DNA of 64,000 nt, from positions 118,649 through 182,648 of the forward strand of contig NZ_LXEU01000078.1 in the NCBI RefSeq assembly GCF_001654985.1, given 5' to 3'. A program made the position numbers and the translations under genes. The notes below the pieces were generated by a model. The model saw only the letters and a list, made by a program, of their open reading frames with translations, was not told the DNA's origin and made no database searches. This DNA comes from Kluyvera georgiana ATCC 51603. Lineage in GTDB: Bacteria; Pseudomonadota; Gammaproteobacteria; Enterobacterales; Enterobacteriaceae. Positions 39,677-47,984 of this stretch are shown one piece after another; the first letter of the stretch is position 1; each line of letters opens with the position of its first letter.

Positions 39677-39753
39677 GCGCCCTTAGCTCAGTTGGATAGA
39701 GCAACGACCTTCTAAGTCGTGGGTCACAGGTTCGAATCCTGTAGGGCGTACCA
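39677..39753 (+). tRNA. argU: tRNA-Arg, anticodon UCU
   Basis: The 77-base cloverleaf has acceptor strands GCGCCCT (39677-39683) and AGGGCGT (39743-39749), anticodon stem ACGAC/GTCGT with loop CTTCTAA and anticodon TCT at 39711-39713, T-arm with TTCGAAT, and an encoded CCA. It reads the rare codon AGA and, less well, AGG. The first acceptor pair is G-U; the E. coli gene has G-C there. In many enterics this gene is a phage attachment site (DLP12 in K-12); here no integrase follows, so it appears unoccupied. Confidence 0.97.
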
Positions 39754-39825
39754 TTTTCCAGTTTCCTCTTCCCTTAGTACTCTTAACAAGAGTGCGAATC
39801 TGCTCACATATCGATCGCTACCCGT

Positions 39826-39871
39826 TTGGCTCAAACGAAAAAAGCTCATTATACTGTATAAAATTACAGCA
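39826..39871 (+). promoter_or_regulatory. LexA-controlled promoter of sbmC
   Basis: CTGTATAAAATTACAG (39854-39869) is a full LexA box: CTGT, eight A/T-rich bases, ACAG, within TA...CA flanks. A sigma-70 promoter, TTGGCT (39826-39831) and TATACT (39850-39855) with an 18-bp spacer, overlaps it, so LexA would cover the -10 region. This predicts SOS induction of the gene that follows. Confidence 0.88.
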
Positions 39872-39887
39872 TGTTGACGGAGGCGGT

Positions 39888-40358
39888 ATGGAATACGAAG
39901 TTAAGCAGATTGCAGCGCGTAAAATTGCCGGTTTTCATATGGTTGGTCCGTGGGAACAGACGGTTAAGCAGGGTTTTGAGCAGTTGATGATGTGGGTTGA
40001 TGGCCAGCAGATTCCCGCTCGGGAGTGGCTGGCCGTTTACTACGATAATCCGGATGAAGTCCCGGCGGAGAAGCTGCGCTGTGACACCGTGGTATCCGTC
40101 GATGACGACTTTGTTATCCCGCCGAACAGCGAGGGGGTCATGATGGCGGAAGTCGCTGGGGGGCTGTACGCCGTCGCCCGTGCGCGGGTTATCGATCACG
40201 ATTTCTCCACGCCATGGTATCAGTTCTTTGATAGCGTCCTGAAAGATGAAACCCACCGCCTGGCTGCGAAACCATGCTTTGAAATCTACCGTAATAACGG
40301 TGCGGAAGACGGCTACTGGGATATTGAAATGTTTGTGGCGCTAGAGCCAAAGGGGTAA
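39888..40358 (+). CDS. sbmC: DNA gyrase inhibitor SbmC (GyrI)
   Basis: This 156-residue GyrI-like protein aligns along its whole length with E. coli SbmC/Gyr[40 protein letters not shown] and [20 protein letters not shown] are shared blocks. SbmC protects DNA gyrase from microcin B17, CcdB and quinolones and is an SOS gene. The LexA box upstream agrees. GGAGG lies four bases before the ATG. In E. coli K-12 the gene is elsewhere, next to dacD, so its place just after argU marks a rearrangement or a second copy. Confidence 0.9.
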   Translation: MEYEVKQIAARKIAGFHMVGPWEQTVKQGFEQLMMWVDGQQIPAREWLAVYYDNPDEVPAEKLRCDTVVSVDDDFVIPPNSEGVMMAEVAGGLYAVARARVIDHDFSTPWYQFFDSVLKDETHRLAAKPCFEIYRNNGAEDGYWDIEMFVALEPKG

Positions 40359-40361
40359 TGC

Positions 40362-40398
40362 AAAAACGCCGTGCCGCGTGCTGCTGACTGGCGGCACG
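40362..40398 (-). terminator. Intrinsic terminator of the EamA transporter gene
   Basis: CGTGCCGC (40370-40377) pairs with GCGGCACG (40391-40398). Read on the minus strand it is followed by GCGTTTTTGC. It lies 12 bases after the transporter stop. On the plus strand it could also end sbmC. Confidence 0.65.
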
Positions 40399-40410
40399 CC
40401 GGCCCGGCGG

Positions 40411-41244
40411 TTAATGCTCTCGTCGCCGATCGACGATAATCACCAGCCCAATTCCGGAGAGGGTGATGACGATAGCCAACAGCATCCTCAGGCCCAACGG
40501 TTCGCCCATAAAAATCAATCCACCCAGCGCGGCAAGACAGGGCACGCTCAGTTGAAGCGTGCTGGCGGTGGTTGGGCTAAGCCGTGGCAGCAGGGAGTAC
40601 CAAAGCAGATACGCGCCGCCGGACATCAGCGCCCCGGAGGTGACTGCCAGCACCAGGCCAACGGTATCGACGCGGATGTGCATACCGCTGAGCACAAACA
40701 CGACCAGCGCTATCGGCACCGCCAGCGCAAAGTTGCCCGCCGTGGCCGCTGCCGCGTTTTTTACCTTTTTGCCGGTAATACAGTAGGCGGCCCAGGCCGC
40801 GCCGGAGGCCATCATCAGCAGCGCTGCGCCGCCGGAAGGATGTCCCGCTCCCGGTAATAACAGCAACGCCAGCCCGGTCACCGCGGCCAGCATACCGACG
40901 CTTTTTAGCCACGTCAGGCGCTCGCCGCGTATCAGCCCCCAGCCGGTCATCACGCATTGAACCGTTCCGAACAGCAGCAGCGCGCCGGCTGCGGTGGTTA
41001 AAGACAGGTAGGCAAGGGAAAAGGCAAAGACGTAAATGGCCAGCAGCGCCGCGTTCAGCACATTGAATTCCGGCCTCGTTTTGATGGCGGGTAACCTCAG
41101 GAGTATCAGCAGCGCCACCGCGCCGCTCAGCAAGCGAATGCTGCTGAAAGAGACGGCATCCATATGTATCCCTTTCAGCGCCAGTCGACAGAGCAGCGAG
41201 TTGGCGGCGAACGCGGCCATAGTCAGCAGGATTTTAAGCAGCAC
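40411..41244 (-). CDS. EamA-family (drug/metabolite) transporter
   Basis: A 277-residue inner-membrane protein with ten hydrophobic segments in two EamA repeats (residues 1-130 and 145-270). Members export amino acids, metabolites or drugs; this one cannot be assigned further from sequence. The start is GTG at 41244 with GAGGAA seven bases before it. It is divergent from pheP across about 300 bp and absent from this place in E. coli K-12. Confidence 0.85.
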   Translation of the reverse strand: MLLKILLTMAAFAANSLLCRLALKGIHMDAVSFSSIRLLSGAVALLILLRLPAIKTRPEFNVLNAALLAIYVFAFSLAYLSLTTAAGALLLFGTVQCVMTGWGLIRGERLTWLKSVGMLAAVTGLALLLLPGAGHPSGGAALLMMASGAAWAAYCITGKKVKNAAAATAGNFALAVPIALVVFVLSGMHIRVDTVGLVLAVTSGALMSGGAYLLWYSLLPRLSPTTASTLQLSVPCLAALGGLIFMGEPLGLRMLLAIVITLSGIGLVIIVDRRREH

Positions 41245-41547
41245 GAAAGATTCCTCGAAACGCGGTCAGCGGATTATGCCGCAAGCCGTGACATGCCGGG
41301 TCATCGTTTTGTGCTCCGCCGATAAGGCGAGCATCTCCCCGTGGCATTGACTTCCCACTGGCGGCGCATGCGCTGAAAGTCCAGGGCCGTGATGAGCGCT
41401 AACCCATTGTCATAATAAGGTTATAACATCAGAAGCGCGTGCTTTCAGGGGCTTTTGGCGACGGTATTCCCGCGACTGACAGCCTTGCGACAAGCCGCGC
41501 TAAGTGTTAAAAGGTGCCCCTTCCTAAAAAAGCTACAGGGGTTAGAC
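41245..41547. other. Intergenic region between the EamA gene and pheP
   Basis: About 300 bases hold the divergent control regions. I saw AGGGG at 41537-41541 as the pheP ribosome site and several TTG/TATA-like hexamers (for example TATAAC at 41422-41427) but none with good spacing. No TyrR box or hairpin could be supported. Confidence 0.5.
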
Positions 41548-42939
41548 GTGAAAAACGCGTCCTCAGCATCCAGCCAGAATCAACCGGATGCTTCGTCGGA
41601 GCAGGGGCCGACGCTTCACCGCGGGTTACAAAACCGTCATATTCAACTCATCGCGCTCGGGGGCGCCATTGGCACCGGCCTGTTTCTTGGCATCGGCCCG
41701 GCTATCCAAATGGCTGGCCCTGCGGTGGTGCTGGGTTATGCCATTGCCGGGATCATTGCGTTTCTGATCATGCGCCAGCTTGGCGAGATGGTGGTGGAAG
41801 AGCCGGTATCCGGTTCATTTGCCCATTTTGCTTATAAATACTGGGGGCCGTTCGCCGGTTTTCTTTCCGGCTGGAACTATTGGGTCATGTTCGTGCTGGT
41901 GGGAATGGCCGAGCTAACCGCCGCCGGAATTTATATGCAGTATTGGCTTCCACACGTGCCGACCTGGATTTGGGCTGCGGGCTTCTTCATTTTGATTAAC
42001 GCCGTCAACCTGGTGAACGTGCGCCTGTATGGTGAAACCGAGTTCTGGTTCGCGCTGATTAAGGTGCTGGCGATTATCGGCATGATCGGTTTTGGCATCT
42101 GGATGCTGTCGACGGGGCGTGGCGGTGAGCATGCGAGCATCGACAACCTCTGGCGTGATGGAGGCTTCCTTGCCACGGGCTGGAAGGGGCTGATTTTGTC
42201 GCTGGCGGTGATTATGTTCTCCTTCGGTGGGCTGGAGCTCATTGGCATTACGGCGGCGGAAGCACGCAGCCCGGAAACCACCATCCCGAAAGCGGTTAAC
42301 CAGGTGGTGTACCGTATCCTGCTGTTCTATATCGGTTCGCTGATTGTGTTGCTGGCGCTCTATCCGTGGCAAGGGATCAAATCAGACAGTAGCCCATTTG
42401 TGATGATTTTCCACAATCTGGACAGTAACATGGTGGCATCTGCGCTGAACTTTGTCATTCTGGTGGCTTCACTGTCGGTTTATAACAGCGGCGTGTACTC
42501 AAACAGCCGCATGCTGTTTGGCCTCTCCGTGCAGGGCAATGCGCCGCGCTTCCTGACCAAAGTAAGCCGTCGCGGCGTGCCGGTGAATTCGCTGCTGCTC
42601 TCTGGCGCGATCACCTCGCTGGTGGTGCTGGTGAACTATCTGCTGCCGCAGAAAGCGTTTGGCCTACTGATGGCGTTGGTGGTGGCCACGCTGCTGCTGA
42701 ACTGGATCATGATCTGCATGGCGCACCTCAAGTTCCGCGCCGCCATGCGCCGCAAGGGGCGTGAGTCGAAATTCAAAGCGCTGTTTGCGCCTGCCAGCAA
42801 CTACATTTGCATCGCGTTTTTGCTGATGATCCTTGGTCTCATGTGCACTATGGACGGCATGCGTCTGTCGGCGATTCTGCTGCCGGTGTGGGTGCTGTTC
42901 CTGTTTGTTGCCTTCAAAACGCTGCGCCGTAAAGCCTGA
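41548..42939 (+). CDS. pheP: Phenylalanine permease PheP
   Basis: PheP is a 12-TM amino acid/polyamine/organocation family symporter for phenylalanine. Similarity to E. coli PheP is close from HRGLQNRHIQLIALGGAIGT to the end, including the PheP-specific TAAEARSPETTIPKAVNQV stretch. The start is a GTG at 41548 (read as MKNASS...), which aligns with the MKNAST start of E. coli; the frame is open 31 codons upstream but with no ATG before it in this part. Length is 463 residues, five more than E. coli, because of a variable N-terminus. A terminator follows. Confidence 0.93.
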   Translation: MKNASSASSQNQPDASSEQGPTLHRGLQNRHIQLIALGGAIGTGLFLGIGPAIQMAGPAVVLGYAIAGIIAFLIMRQLGEMVVEEPVSGSFAHFAYKYWGPFAGFLSGWNYWVMFVLVGMAELTAAGIYMQYWLPHVPTWIWAAGFFILINAVNLVNVRLYGETEFWFALIKVLAIIGMIGFGIWMLSTGRGGEHASIDNLWRDGGFLATGWKGLILSLAVIMFSFGGLELIGITAAEARSPETTIPKAVNQVVYRILLFYIGSLIVLLALYPWQGIKSDSSPFVMIFHNLDSNMVASALNFVILVASLSVYNSGVYSNSRMLFGLSVQGNAPRFLTKVSRRGVPVNSLLLSGAITSLVVLVNYLLPQKAFGLLMALVVATLLLNWIMICMAHLKFRAAMRRKGRESKFKALFAPASNYICIAFLLMILGLMCTMDGMRLSAILLPVWVLFLFVAFKTLRRKA

Positions 42940-42948
42940 TAATATCGC

Positions 42949-42982
42949 CCGGAGGAGGCCAGAGATGCCTCCTTCGGTGTTT
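42949..42982 (+). terminator. Terminator of pheP
   Basis: CCGGAGGAGGC (42949-42959) pairs with GCCTCCTTCGG (42967-42977) with one G-U pair and a seven-base loop, followed by TGTTTC. It begins ten bases after the pheP stop. Confidence 0.7.
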
Positions 42983-43042
42983 CCCCCTCGTCGCTGCGAA
43001 GTCTTTCCTCCCGCGTTGTTATCGAGAGCGCTCTGCGCGATC

Positions 43043-43072
43043 TTGATTTTGTAATCGATTAATTTTTATAAG
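43043..43072 (+). promoter_or_regulatory. Promoter with LacI-type operator upstream of the LacI-family gene
   Basis: TTGATT (43043-43048) and TATAAG (43067-43072) are 18 bp apart. Between them lies TAATCGATTA (43052-43061), a perfect palindrome with the central CG that LacI-family regulators contact. It is a natural candidate for self-repression by the regulator encoded downstream; this is inference from position and symmetry. Confidence 0.55.
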
Positions 43073-43116
43073 AAATTATCAACAACAGCGCTGGGTCAGC
43101 GTCGAACAATAACCCC

Positions 43117-43145
43117 GTGCCCGGTACGCCGGGCACGCTTTTTAT
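43117..43145 (+). terminator. Strong intrinsic terminator in the LacI-gene leader
   Basis: CGTGCCCGG (43117-43125) and CCGGGCACG (43130-43138) form a 9-bp stem with a TACG tetraloop, followed by CTTTTTAT. It lies between the promoter near 43043-43072 and the regulator ATG at 43189, far from the pheP stop (42939), which already has its own terminator. It would end a short transcript of about 65 nt: an attenuated leader or a small RNA. Confidence 0.85.
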
Positions 43146-43188
43146 GGTAGCCTGCACGCAAAGCGTTAACTGCAGGGAACGGCGTTGT

Positions 43189-44169
43189 ATGTCAATTCAG
43201 AAAATCGCCCAGTTGGCGGGGGTATCGGTGGCGACCGTGTCGCGGGTGCTTAACAACAGCGATACCGTAAAAGCCAAAAACCGCGAACGGGTGCTTCAGG
43301 CGATTAAAGAGAGTAACTATCAGCCTAATCTGTTGGCGCGCCAGCTGCGTACGGCGCGAAGCTCGATGATTCTGGTGATGGTGTCGAATATCGCCAACCC
43401 TTTTTGCGCCGAAGTGGTAAAAGGAATTGAAGAGGCCGCGGAAAAGAACGGCTATCGGATTTTACTGTGCAACTCCGGCTCGGATATTGAACGCTCTAAA
43501 TCAGGCCTGCGACTGCTAACCGGAAAAATGGTCGACGGTATTATCACCATGGACGCCTTCAGTAAGCTGCCGGAGTTAACCACGGTGATCGGTGATGCGC
43601 CATGGGTGCAATGTGCGGAATATGCTGATGCGGGCGCGGTCTCCTGCGTGGGGATTAACGATGTCGATGCCGCGGAGCATGCGGTGAGCTATCTCGCGGC
43701 GCTGGGGCGTGAGCGGATTGCGTTGATTAACCACGACTTGAGCTACAAGTACGCCCGACTGCGCGAGCAGGGGTACAAAAATGTCCTGCAATCTCAAGGG
43801 CTGGCGTTTCACGCTGTCGAGTATGCCAGCGAGCTGAGCGCGGCGGCGGGGAAATTGGCGATGCAAACGTTGCTGGCGATGAACCCGCGCCCGGACGCGG
43901 TGTTTGCGGTTTCTGACTCGCTGGCCGCCGGGGCGATTCGCGCCATTGAACAGGCGGGGCTTAAGGTACCGGAAGAGATTGCGGTGGTGGGGTTTGACGG
44001 CACGGAACTTGCCGAAATGGTATCGCCGCAGCTGACGACCGTCCAGCAGCCGTCGCGGGAGATCGGCGCCAGAGCGGTCGAACTGCTGCTCAATAAAATC
44101 GATAACCCGGACGTGCCTCCGGAGCGGGTGATGCTGGACTGGCGCTTTATTTCACGCGCCAGCGCCTGA
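43189..44169 (+). CDS. LacI-family transcriptional regulator
   Basis: A 326-residue repressor of the LacI/GalR family. The N-terminal HTH is IQKIAQLAGVSVATVSRVLN (residues 3-22), the hinge helix region ends at PNLLARQLRTARS, and the rest is a periplasmic-binding-protein-like sensor domain with VFAVSDSLAAGAIRAIEQAG. It resembles CytR in style but is not CytR itself. The ATG at 43189 has AGGGA ten bases before it; the frame reads further upstream through the leader terminator, which argues against a longer start. The regulated genes are not evident: neighbours are pheP and ybdG. Confidence 0.85.
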   Translation: MSIQKIAQLAGVSVATVSRVLNNSDTVKAKNRERVLQAIKESNYQPNLLARQLRTARSSMILVMVSNIANPFCAEVVKGIEEAAEKNGYRILLCNSGSDIERSKSGLRLLTGKMVDGIITMDAFSKLPELTTVIGDAPWVQCAEYADAGAVSCVGINDVDAAEHAVSYLAALGRERIALINHDLSYKYARLREQGYKNVLQSQGLAFHAVEYASELSAAAGKLAMQTLLAMNPRPDAVFAVSDSLAAGAIRAIEQAGLKVPEEIAVVGFDGTELAEMVSPQLTTVQQPSREIGARAVELLLNKIDNPDVPPERVMLDWRFISRASA

Positions 44170-44175
44170 TTATTG

Positions 44176-45417
44176 TTACCCGATCGCGCCCGCCAGGGCG
44201 CGAATATCATTCCCGGTCGGTGATTGATGAATACGTAAACCAAATTCCTCGACCACGGCAAAGATATGGTCGAAAATATCAGCCTGAATATTTTCATATT
44301 CAGCCCATACGACCGTATTGGTAAAGGCGTATATCTCAATCGGCAGACCGTTATTATCCGGCGCAAGCTGGCGTACCATCAGCGTCATATCTTTGCGAAT
44401 TCGCGGATGGTTGCGAAGATATTCGTTGAGGTAAGCGCGGAAGGTGCCAATATTGGTCATCTTACGCAGATTCAGCACCGAGCCGTCGCCACCGTGCTCC
44501 TGATTCCACAGATTAATTTCCTGATGACGCGAGTCCATATACGGTTTCAGCAGCTTCGCCTGAATTAACCGCTGCTGCTCTTGCTCATCAAGAAAATGCA
44601 CGCTGGTGGTATCAACGTTGATGCTGCGCTTAATTCTTCGGCCACCCGATGCGGACATTCCACTCCAGTTTTTAAACGAGTCAGACACCAGCGACCAGGT
44701 CGGAATGGTGGTAATGGTATTATCCCAGTTACGCACTTTGACGGTGGTTAAACCAATATCGGTCACCGCGCCGTCGGCGCCGTATTTCGGCATTTCCAGC
44801 CAGTCGCCGAGTTTCAGCATGTCGTTTGCCGAGAGCTGAATTCCTGCCACCAGGCCGAGAATCGGGTCTTTAAACACCAGCATCAACACCGCGGCCATCG
44901 CGCCCAGGCCACTTATCAGAATAGCCGGCGATTGCCCCAGCAGCAGGGAGATCATCAGAATGCCAATCAGAATGGCGCTGACCAGCTTCACCCCCTGGAA
45001 TATCCCTTTGAGCGGCAGCTGCGAAGAGAAAGATAGCTTCTGCGAGAGGTTGAAAATAACGTCCAGCAGCGAGAAGAACGACAGCAGGGCGTAGAGCATG
45101 ACCCATAGCTGTGCGCCTGTGGTTAATATCTGCGCGGCATCACTGCCTTTTTGCAACCACAGTACGGCCTGCACGTTGACAATAATCCCCTGTAGGGTAA
45201 ACGCCAGTCGGTGGAAGAGTTTATTCTGCGTGATAATTTGCAGCCACAAATGGCTGCTGGCCTGCGCCCGTTTTTCGAAAGCGCGCAGCACCACCCGATG
45301 TAGAATCAGATGAACAATGATGGCAGTGAGAAAAATAATACCAAATATGATGATCAGCGAATTGGTATGGTTTATTTCAATGCCCATCTCTTCGATCTGT
45401 GAAATCAGTTCCTGCAT
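44176..45417 (-). CDS. ybdG: MscS-family mechanosensitive channel YbdG (MscM)
   Basis: YbdG is a 413-residue member of the MscS family giving the mini-conductance activity MscM in E. coli. Five hydrophobic segments (residues 20-170) precede the MscS pore-lining and beta domains: [40 protein letters not shown] and [14 protein letters not shown]. Sequence is E. coli-like except for small changes near the N-terminus. AGGAGA is before the ATG. Six bases separate its stop from that of the LacI-type gene. Confidence 0.95.
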   Translation of the reverse strand: MQELISQIEEMGIEINHTNSLIIIFGIIFLTAIIVHLILHRVVLRAFEKRAQASSHLWLQIITQNKLFHRLAFTLQGIIVNVQAVLWLQKGSDAAQILTTGAQLWVMLYALLSFFSLLDVIFNLSQKLSFSSQLPLKGIFQGVKLVSAILIGILMISLLLGQSPAILISGLGAMAAVLMLVFKDPILGLVAGIQLSANDMLKLGDWLEMPKYGADGAVTDIGLTTVKVRNWDNTITTIPTWSLVSDSFKNWSGMSASGGRRIKRSINVDTTSVHFLDEQEQQRLIQAKLLKPYMDSRHQEINLWNQEHGGDGSVLNLRKMTNIGTFRAYLNEYLRNHPRIRKDMTLMVRQLAPDNNGLPIEIYAFTNTVVWAEYENIQADIFDHIFAVVEEFGLRIHQSPTGNDIRALAGAIG

Positions 45418-45494
45418 AACGTCTCCTGTATAGCCAGCTAATTATAATGGCTGCGCTGGCTATATTATGCAAACAGCTATACAGGAACTTAAGG

Positions 45495-46922
45495 TTATGA
45501 CGTCGCGATCGCCGGACTACGGTTTAAGTGATGGCGGAGGCTAACGGCAATAATGGCCAGCAGCAGCATCATCACCGCTTCTACGCCGAGGAAGCCGGTC
45601 ATCGCATCGGTATAGTTCCCATGATGCCCGCGCGTCAGCGCCAGCAGCAGTGAACCAAACACCGCCGGGCCAAGGCCCAACGTGGCCTGCTGTAGCGTGC
45701 TGAGCAGCGCGCTGCCCGCGCCCGCATCGTTGGCGGTAATATCACGCATCCCTACCCGGTAGAAGCAGTTGACGATCAGCGCCTGGCCATAGCCAATCAG
45801 CGCCGTCGAGGGCACCAGCGTGAGGGTGGACGTCGCCTGGCCGAAGTGGTGGAACGTCTCCATCAGCAGCAGCAGGCCGCTAATTTGCACGATCAGGCCA
45901 GCCACCAGAATGCGTCCCATGCTGTGGCGGGCGATCAGCTTCGGCGCATACATCGCTGAAAGAAAATAGGCGACGCCCAGCGCCACAAAACTGTTGCCTG
46001 ACTGCCACGGCGCCATGCCGAGACCGGACTGGAGAGTGAGCGCCATGCAGAACATAAAGCCTGACCAGGCGCTGAAAAACAGCAGCGCAATGACCATGCC
46101 GAAGCGAATACTGGCAAATTTAAGCAGTCGAGGCGGCAGCAGCGGGTGTTCACCGCGCTGCTCTTTACCCAGCGCGCTGGCCCGCATCCACAGCAACAGT
46201 GGGATAATCGCCAGCAACATCAGACGCATCGACCACGGCCAGTGTAGTTCTGGCCCCAGCGCCATCGGGAACAGCAGACAGCAGAGGATCAGGCCCAGGC
46301 TAAACGTACCCTGCCAGTCAATGCGCGCGTGCTCATCGCGACGGGTTTCCGGCACGTAGCGGCGGCTGTAGGCCAGCACTAGCAGGCCAATTGGCACGTT
46401 GATGAAAAAGGCGTTACGCCAGCCCAGACCGGCGATATCCGCCGACACCAGCCAGCCGCCGAACATCTGCCCGACGATAAACGAGATGCCGCCAATGCCG
46501 CCATACAGGCTGATAGCGCGGGCGTGGGCCGTTCCTTTAAGCGTAACGTGCAGTGTGGCGAGGATTTGCGGGACGATCAGCGCCGCGCCTGCGCCCTGTA
46601 GAGTGCGTGCGGCCAACAGTGCGGTGATCGAGTTGGCCAAACCGCACAGCAGCGAAGCGAGGCTGAAAATCGCCACGCCCCACATAAACAGCCGACGGCG
46701 ACCGTAGTTGTCGCCAAGCTTGCTACCCATGGCCAGGCAAACGGCAAACGCCACGCCGTACAGCGCGACGATAAGCTCCAGCTGGGTCGGGCTGGCGTGC
46801 AGCGACGCGGTGATTGAGTCGAGGGCGACATTGGTGATCGAGGTATCGATCTGGGGCAACATCAGGCCGGTCAGCAGCAGGAAAAGCCCCGCGCGACCGG
46901 GAGAAACAGCAGACGTTTTCAT
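45495..46922 (-). CDS. MFS exporter of the DHA2 (EmrB/QacA, 14-TM) family
   Basis: A 475-residue inner-membrane protein with about 14 hydrophobic segments. Family marks are motif near LPQIDTSITNVALDSI (residues 22-37), GSKLGDNYGRRRLFMWG for motif A, and ARTLQGAGAALIVPQ for motif B. Drug or metabolite export is likely by family; the substrate is unknown. It is divergent from an XRE-type regulator gene across a 107-bp region with an inverted repeat, the usual layout for a local regulator and its exporter. Confidence 0.88.
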   Translation of the reverse strand: MKTSAVSPGRAGLFLLLTGLMLPQIDTSITNVALDSITASLHASPTQLELIVALYGVAFAVCLAMGSKLGDNYGRRRLFMWGVAIFSLASLLCGLANSITALLAARTLQGAGAALIVPQILATLHVTLKGTAHARAISLYGGIGGISFIVGQMFGGWLVSADIAGLGWRNAFFINVPIGLLVLAYSRRYVPETRRDEHARIDWQGTFSLGLILCCLLFPMALGPELHWPWSMRLMLLAIIPLLLWMRASALGKEQRGEHPLLPPRLLKFASIRFGMVIALLFFSAWSGFMFCMALTLQSGLGMAPWQSGNSFVALGVAYFLSAMYAPKLIARHSMGRILVAGLIVQISGLLLLMETFHHFGQATSTLTLVPSTALIGYGQALIVNCFYRVGMRDITANDAGAGSALLSTLQQATLGLGPAVFGSLLLALTRGHHGNYTDAMTGFLGVEAVMMLLLAIIAVSLRHHLNRSPAIATS

Positions 46923-46979
46923 GGTGACTCCATTGCGTCATTCAGCGATTGGACGTAGCATCGCTGATTCAATAAACGG

Positions 46980-47005
46980 GTACCAGTTCCTGGTTATACT
47001 GGTAC
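46980..47005. promoter_or_regulatory. Candidate operator between the MFS exporter and its regulator
   Basis: GTACCAGT (46980-46987) and ACTGGTAC (46998-47005) form a perfect inverted repeat with a 10-bp spacer. TATACT at 46995-47000 overlaps it and reads toward the regulator gene. Binding by the regulator is inferred from position and symmetry only. Confidence 0.6.
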
Positions 47006-47029
47006 TGGCACTACCATGCTGGAGATACC

Positions 47030-47893
47030 ATGAGCCTCATCAGCCACAGTGAAATGGACGTATTGCCGTCACGGCAGGACGATAGCCGTAAGCAGCTGGG
47101 TGCATTTCTTCGGGCGCGACGGGAAAGTCTCGATCCACAGCGGTTGGGGTTACCGCGCAGCGGGCGGCGGCGCACGCCGGGCCTGCGTCGCGAAGAAGTG
47201 GCGATGCTGGCGGACGTTGGCGTGACCTGGTATACCTGGCTTGAGCAGGGGCGCGAGGTTAATCCGTCGGCGGCGGTAATGCAAGCGGTCGCCGAAGCGC
47301 TCCAGTGCAGTGCGCTTGAGACCCGTCATCTGTTTGTGCTGGCGGGGCTGACTCCGCTGGAATCGGCTAACGTTCCTCCGTGCGAAGGGATAAGCCCCGG
47401 CACGCGGCGTATGCTGGACAGTTTGCTGCCGCAGCCAGCCAGTATTCAGAAGCCTGATTTCGATATTGTGGCGTGGAATGACGCGTTTTGTCGGCTGATG
47501 GGCGTCGATTTTTCGACCATTCCGGAAGACGATCGAAATTGTATCTACCTGTATCTGACTCACCCCGGCTGGCGTAGCCGTCTGGCCAATCGCGATGCGC
47601 TGCCGACGTTTGTCTCCTATTTCCGCGCCGCGATGGCGGAGCATCGTGGCGATCCGGCATGGGAGAATAAGCTGGCGCGTTTCTTTGCCGCTTCCAGCGA
47701 ATTTGAGGCGCTATGGCACCAGCGTTACGACGTTCGCGGCGTCGAAAACCAGATTAAAAACTTCCAGCATCCTGAGTTCGGCCATTTTCAGCTGCAGCAG
47801 ATGTACTGGTACTCCGCGCCGCGCAACGGCTCGCGTCTGCTGGTTTATTTACCGGTGGATGAGGTCGGGGAAGGGGTGTTGGCAAGGTTGTAG
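47030..47893 (+). CDS. XRE-family regulator with MmyB-like ligand-binding domain
   Basis: A 287-residue regulator: N-terminal XRE-type HTH (residues 20-90: LGAFLRARRESLDPQRLG, RRTPGLRREEVAMLADVGVT, YTWLEQGREVNPSAAVMQAV), then an MmyB-like PAS-fold domain (residues 115-275, with FDIVAWNDAFCRLMG and ENQIKNFQHPEFG). In actinobacteria such domains bind fatty-acid-like ligands; here the ligand is unknown. GGAG is seven bases before the ATG. Its divergent placement next to the DHA2 exporter suggests that it controls it. Confidence 0.85.
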   Translation: MSLISHSEMDVLPSRQDDSRKQLGAFLRARRESLDPQRLGLPRSGRRRTPGLRREEVAMLADVGVTWYTWLEQGREVNPSAAVMQAVAEALQCSALETRHLFVLAGLTPLESANVPPCEGISPGTRRMLDSLLPQPASIQKPDFDIVAWNDAFCRLMGVDFSTIPEDDRNCIYLYLTHPGWRSRLANRDALPTFVSYFRAAMAEHRGDPAWENKLARFFAASSEFEALWHQRYDVRGVENQIKNFQHPEFGHFQLQQMYWYSAPRNGSRLLVYLPVDEVGEGVLARL

Positions 47894-47904
47894 TTTAGAG
47901 CAAA

Positions 47905-47968
47905 TCCCGGCAGCGCTTCGCTTGGCCGGGCTACAAAATTCGAGTAGCCAAGCGAAGCGCCGCCGGGA
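47905..47968. repeat. Second copy of the 29-bp-arm palindrome
   Basis: The left arm 47905-47934 (TCCCGGCAGCGCTTCGC, then TTGGCCGGGCTAC) and the right arm 47944-47966 (GTAGCCAAGCGAAGCG then CCGCCGGGA) are inverted. Compared with the copy at 10645-10712, the right arm lacks five bases (CCCGG) after GTAG and the left arm has one base change, so this copy has decayed. It separates the convergent XRE regulator and nfsB genes. Confidence 0.8.
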
Positions 47969-47984
47969 AAGCACAGAAGCTCAA

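Noticed and set aside
39754..39887. Possible prophage attachment or insertion remnant after argU
   Set aside because: No integrase, no direct repeat of the argU 3' end was seen in the following bases, and sbmC with its promoter starts at once.
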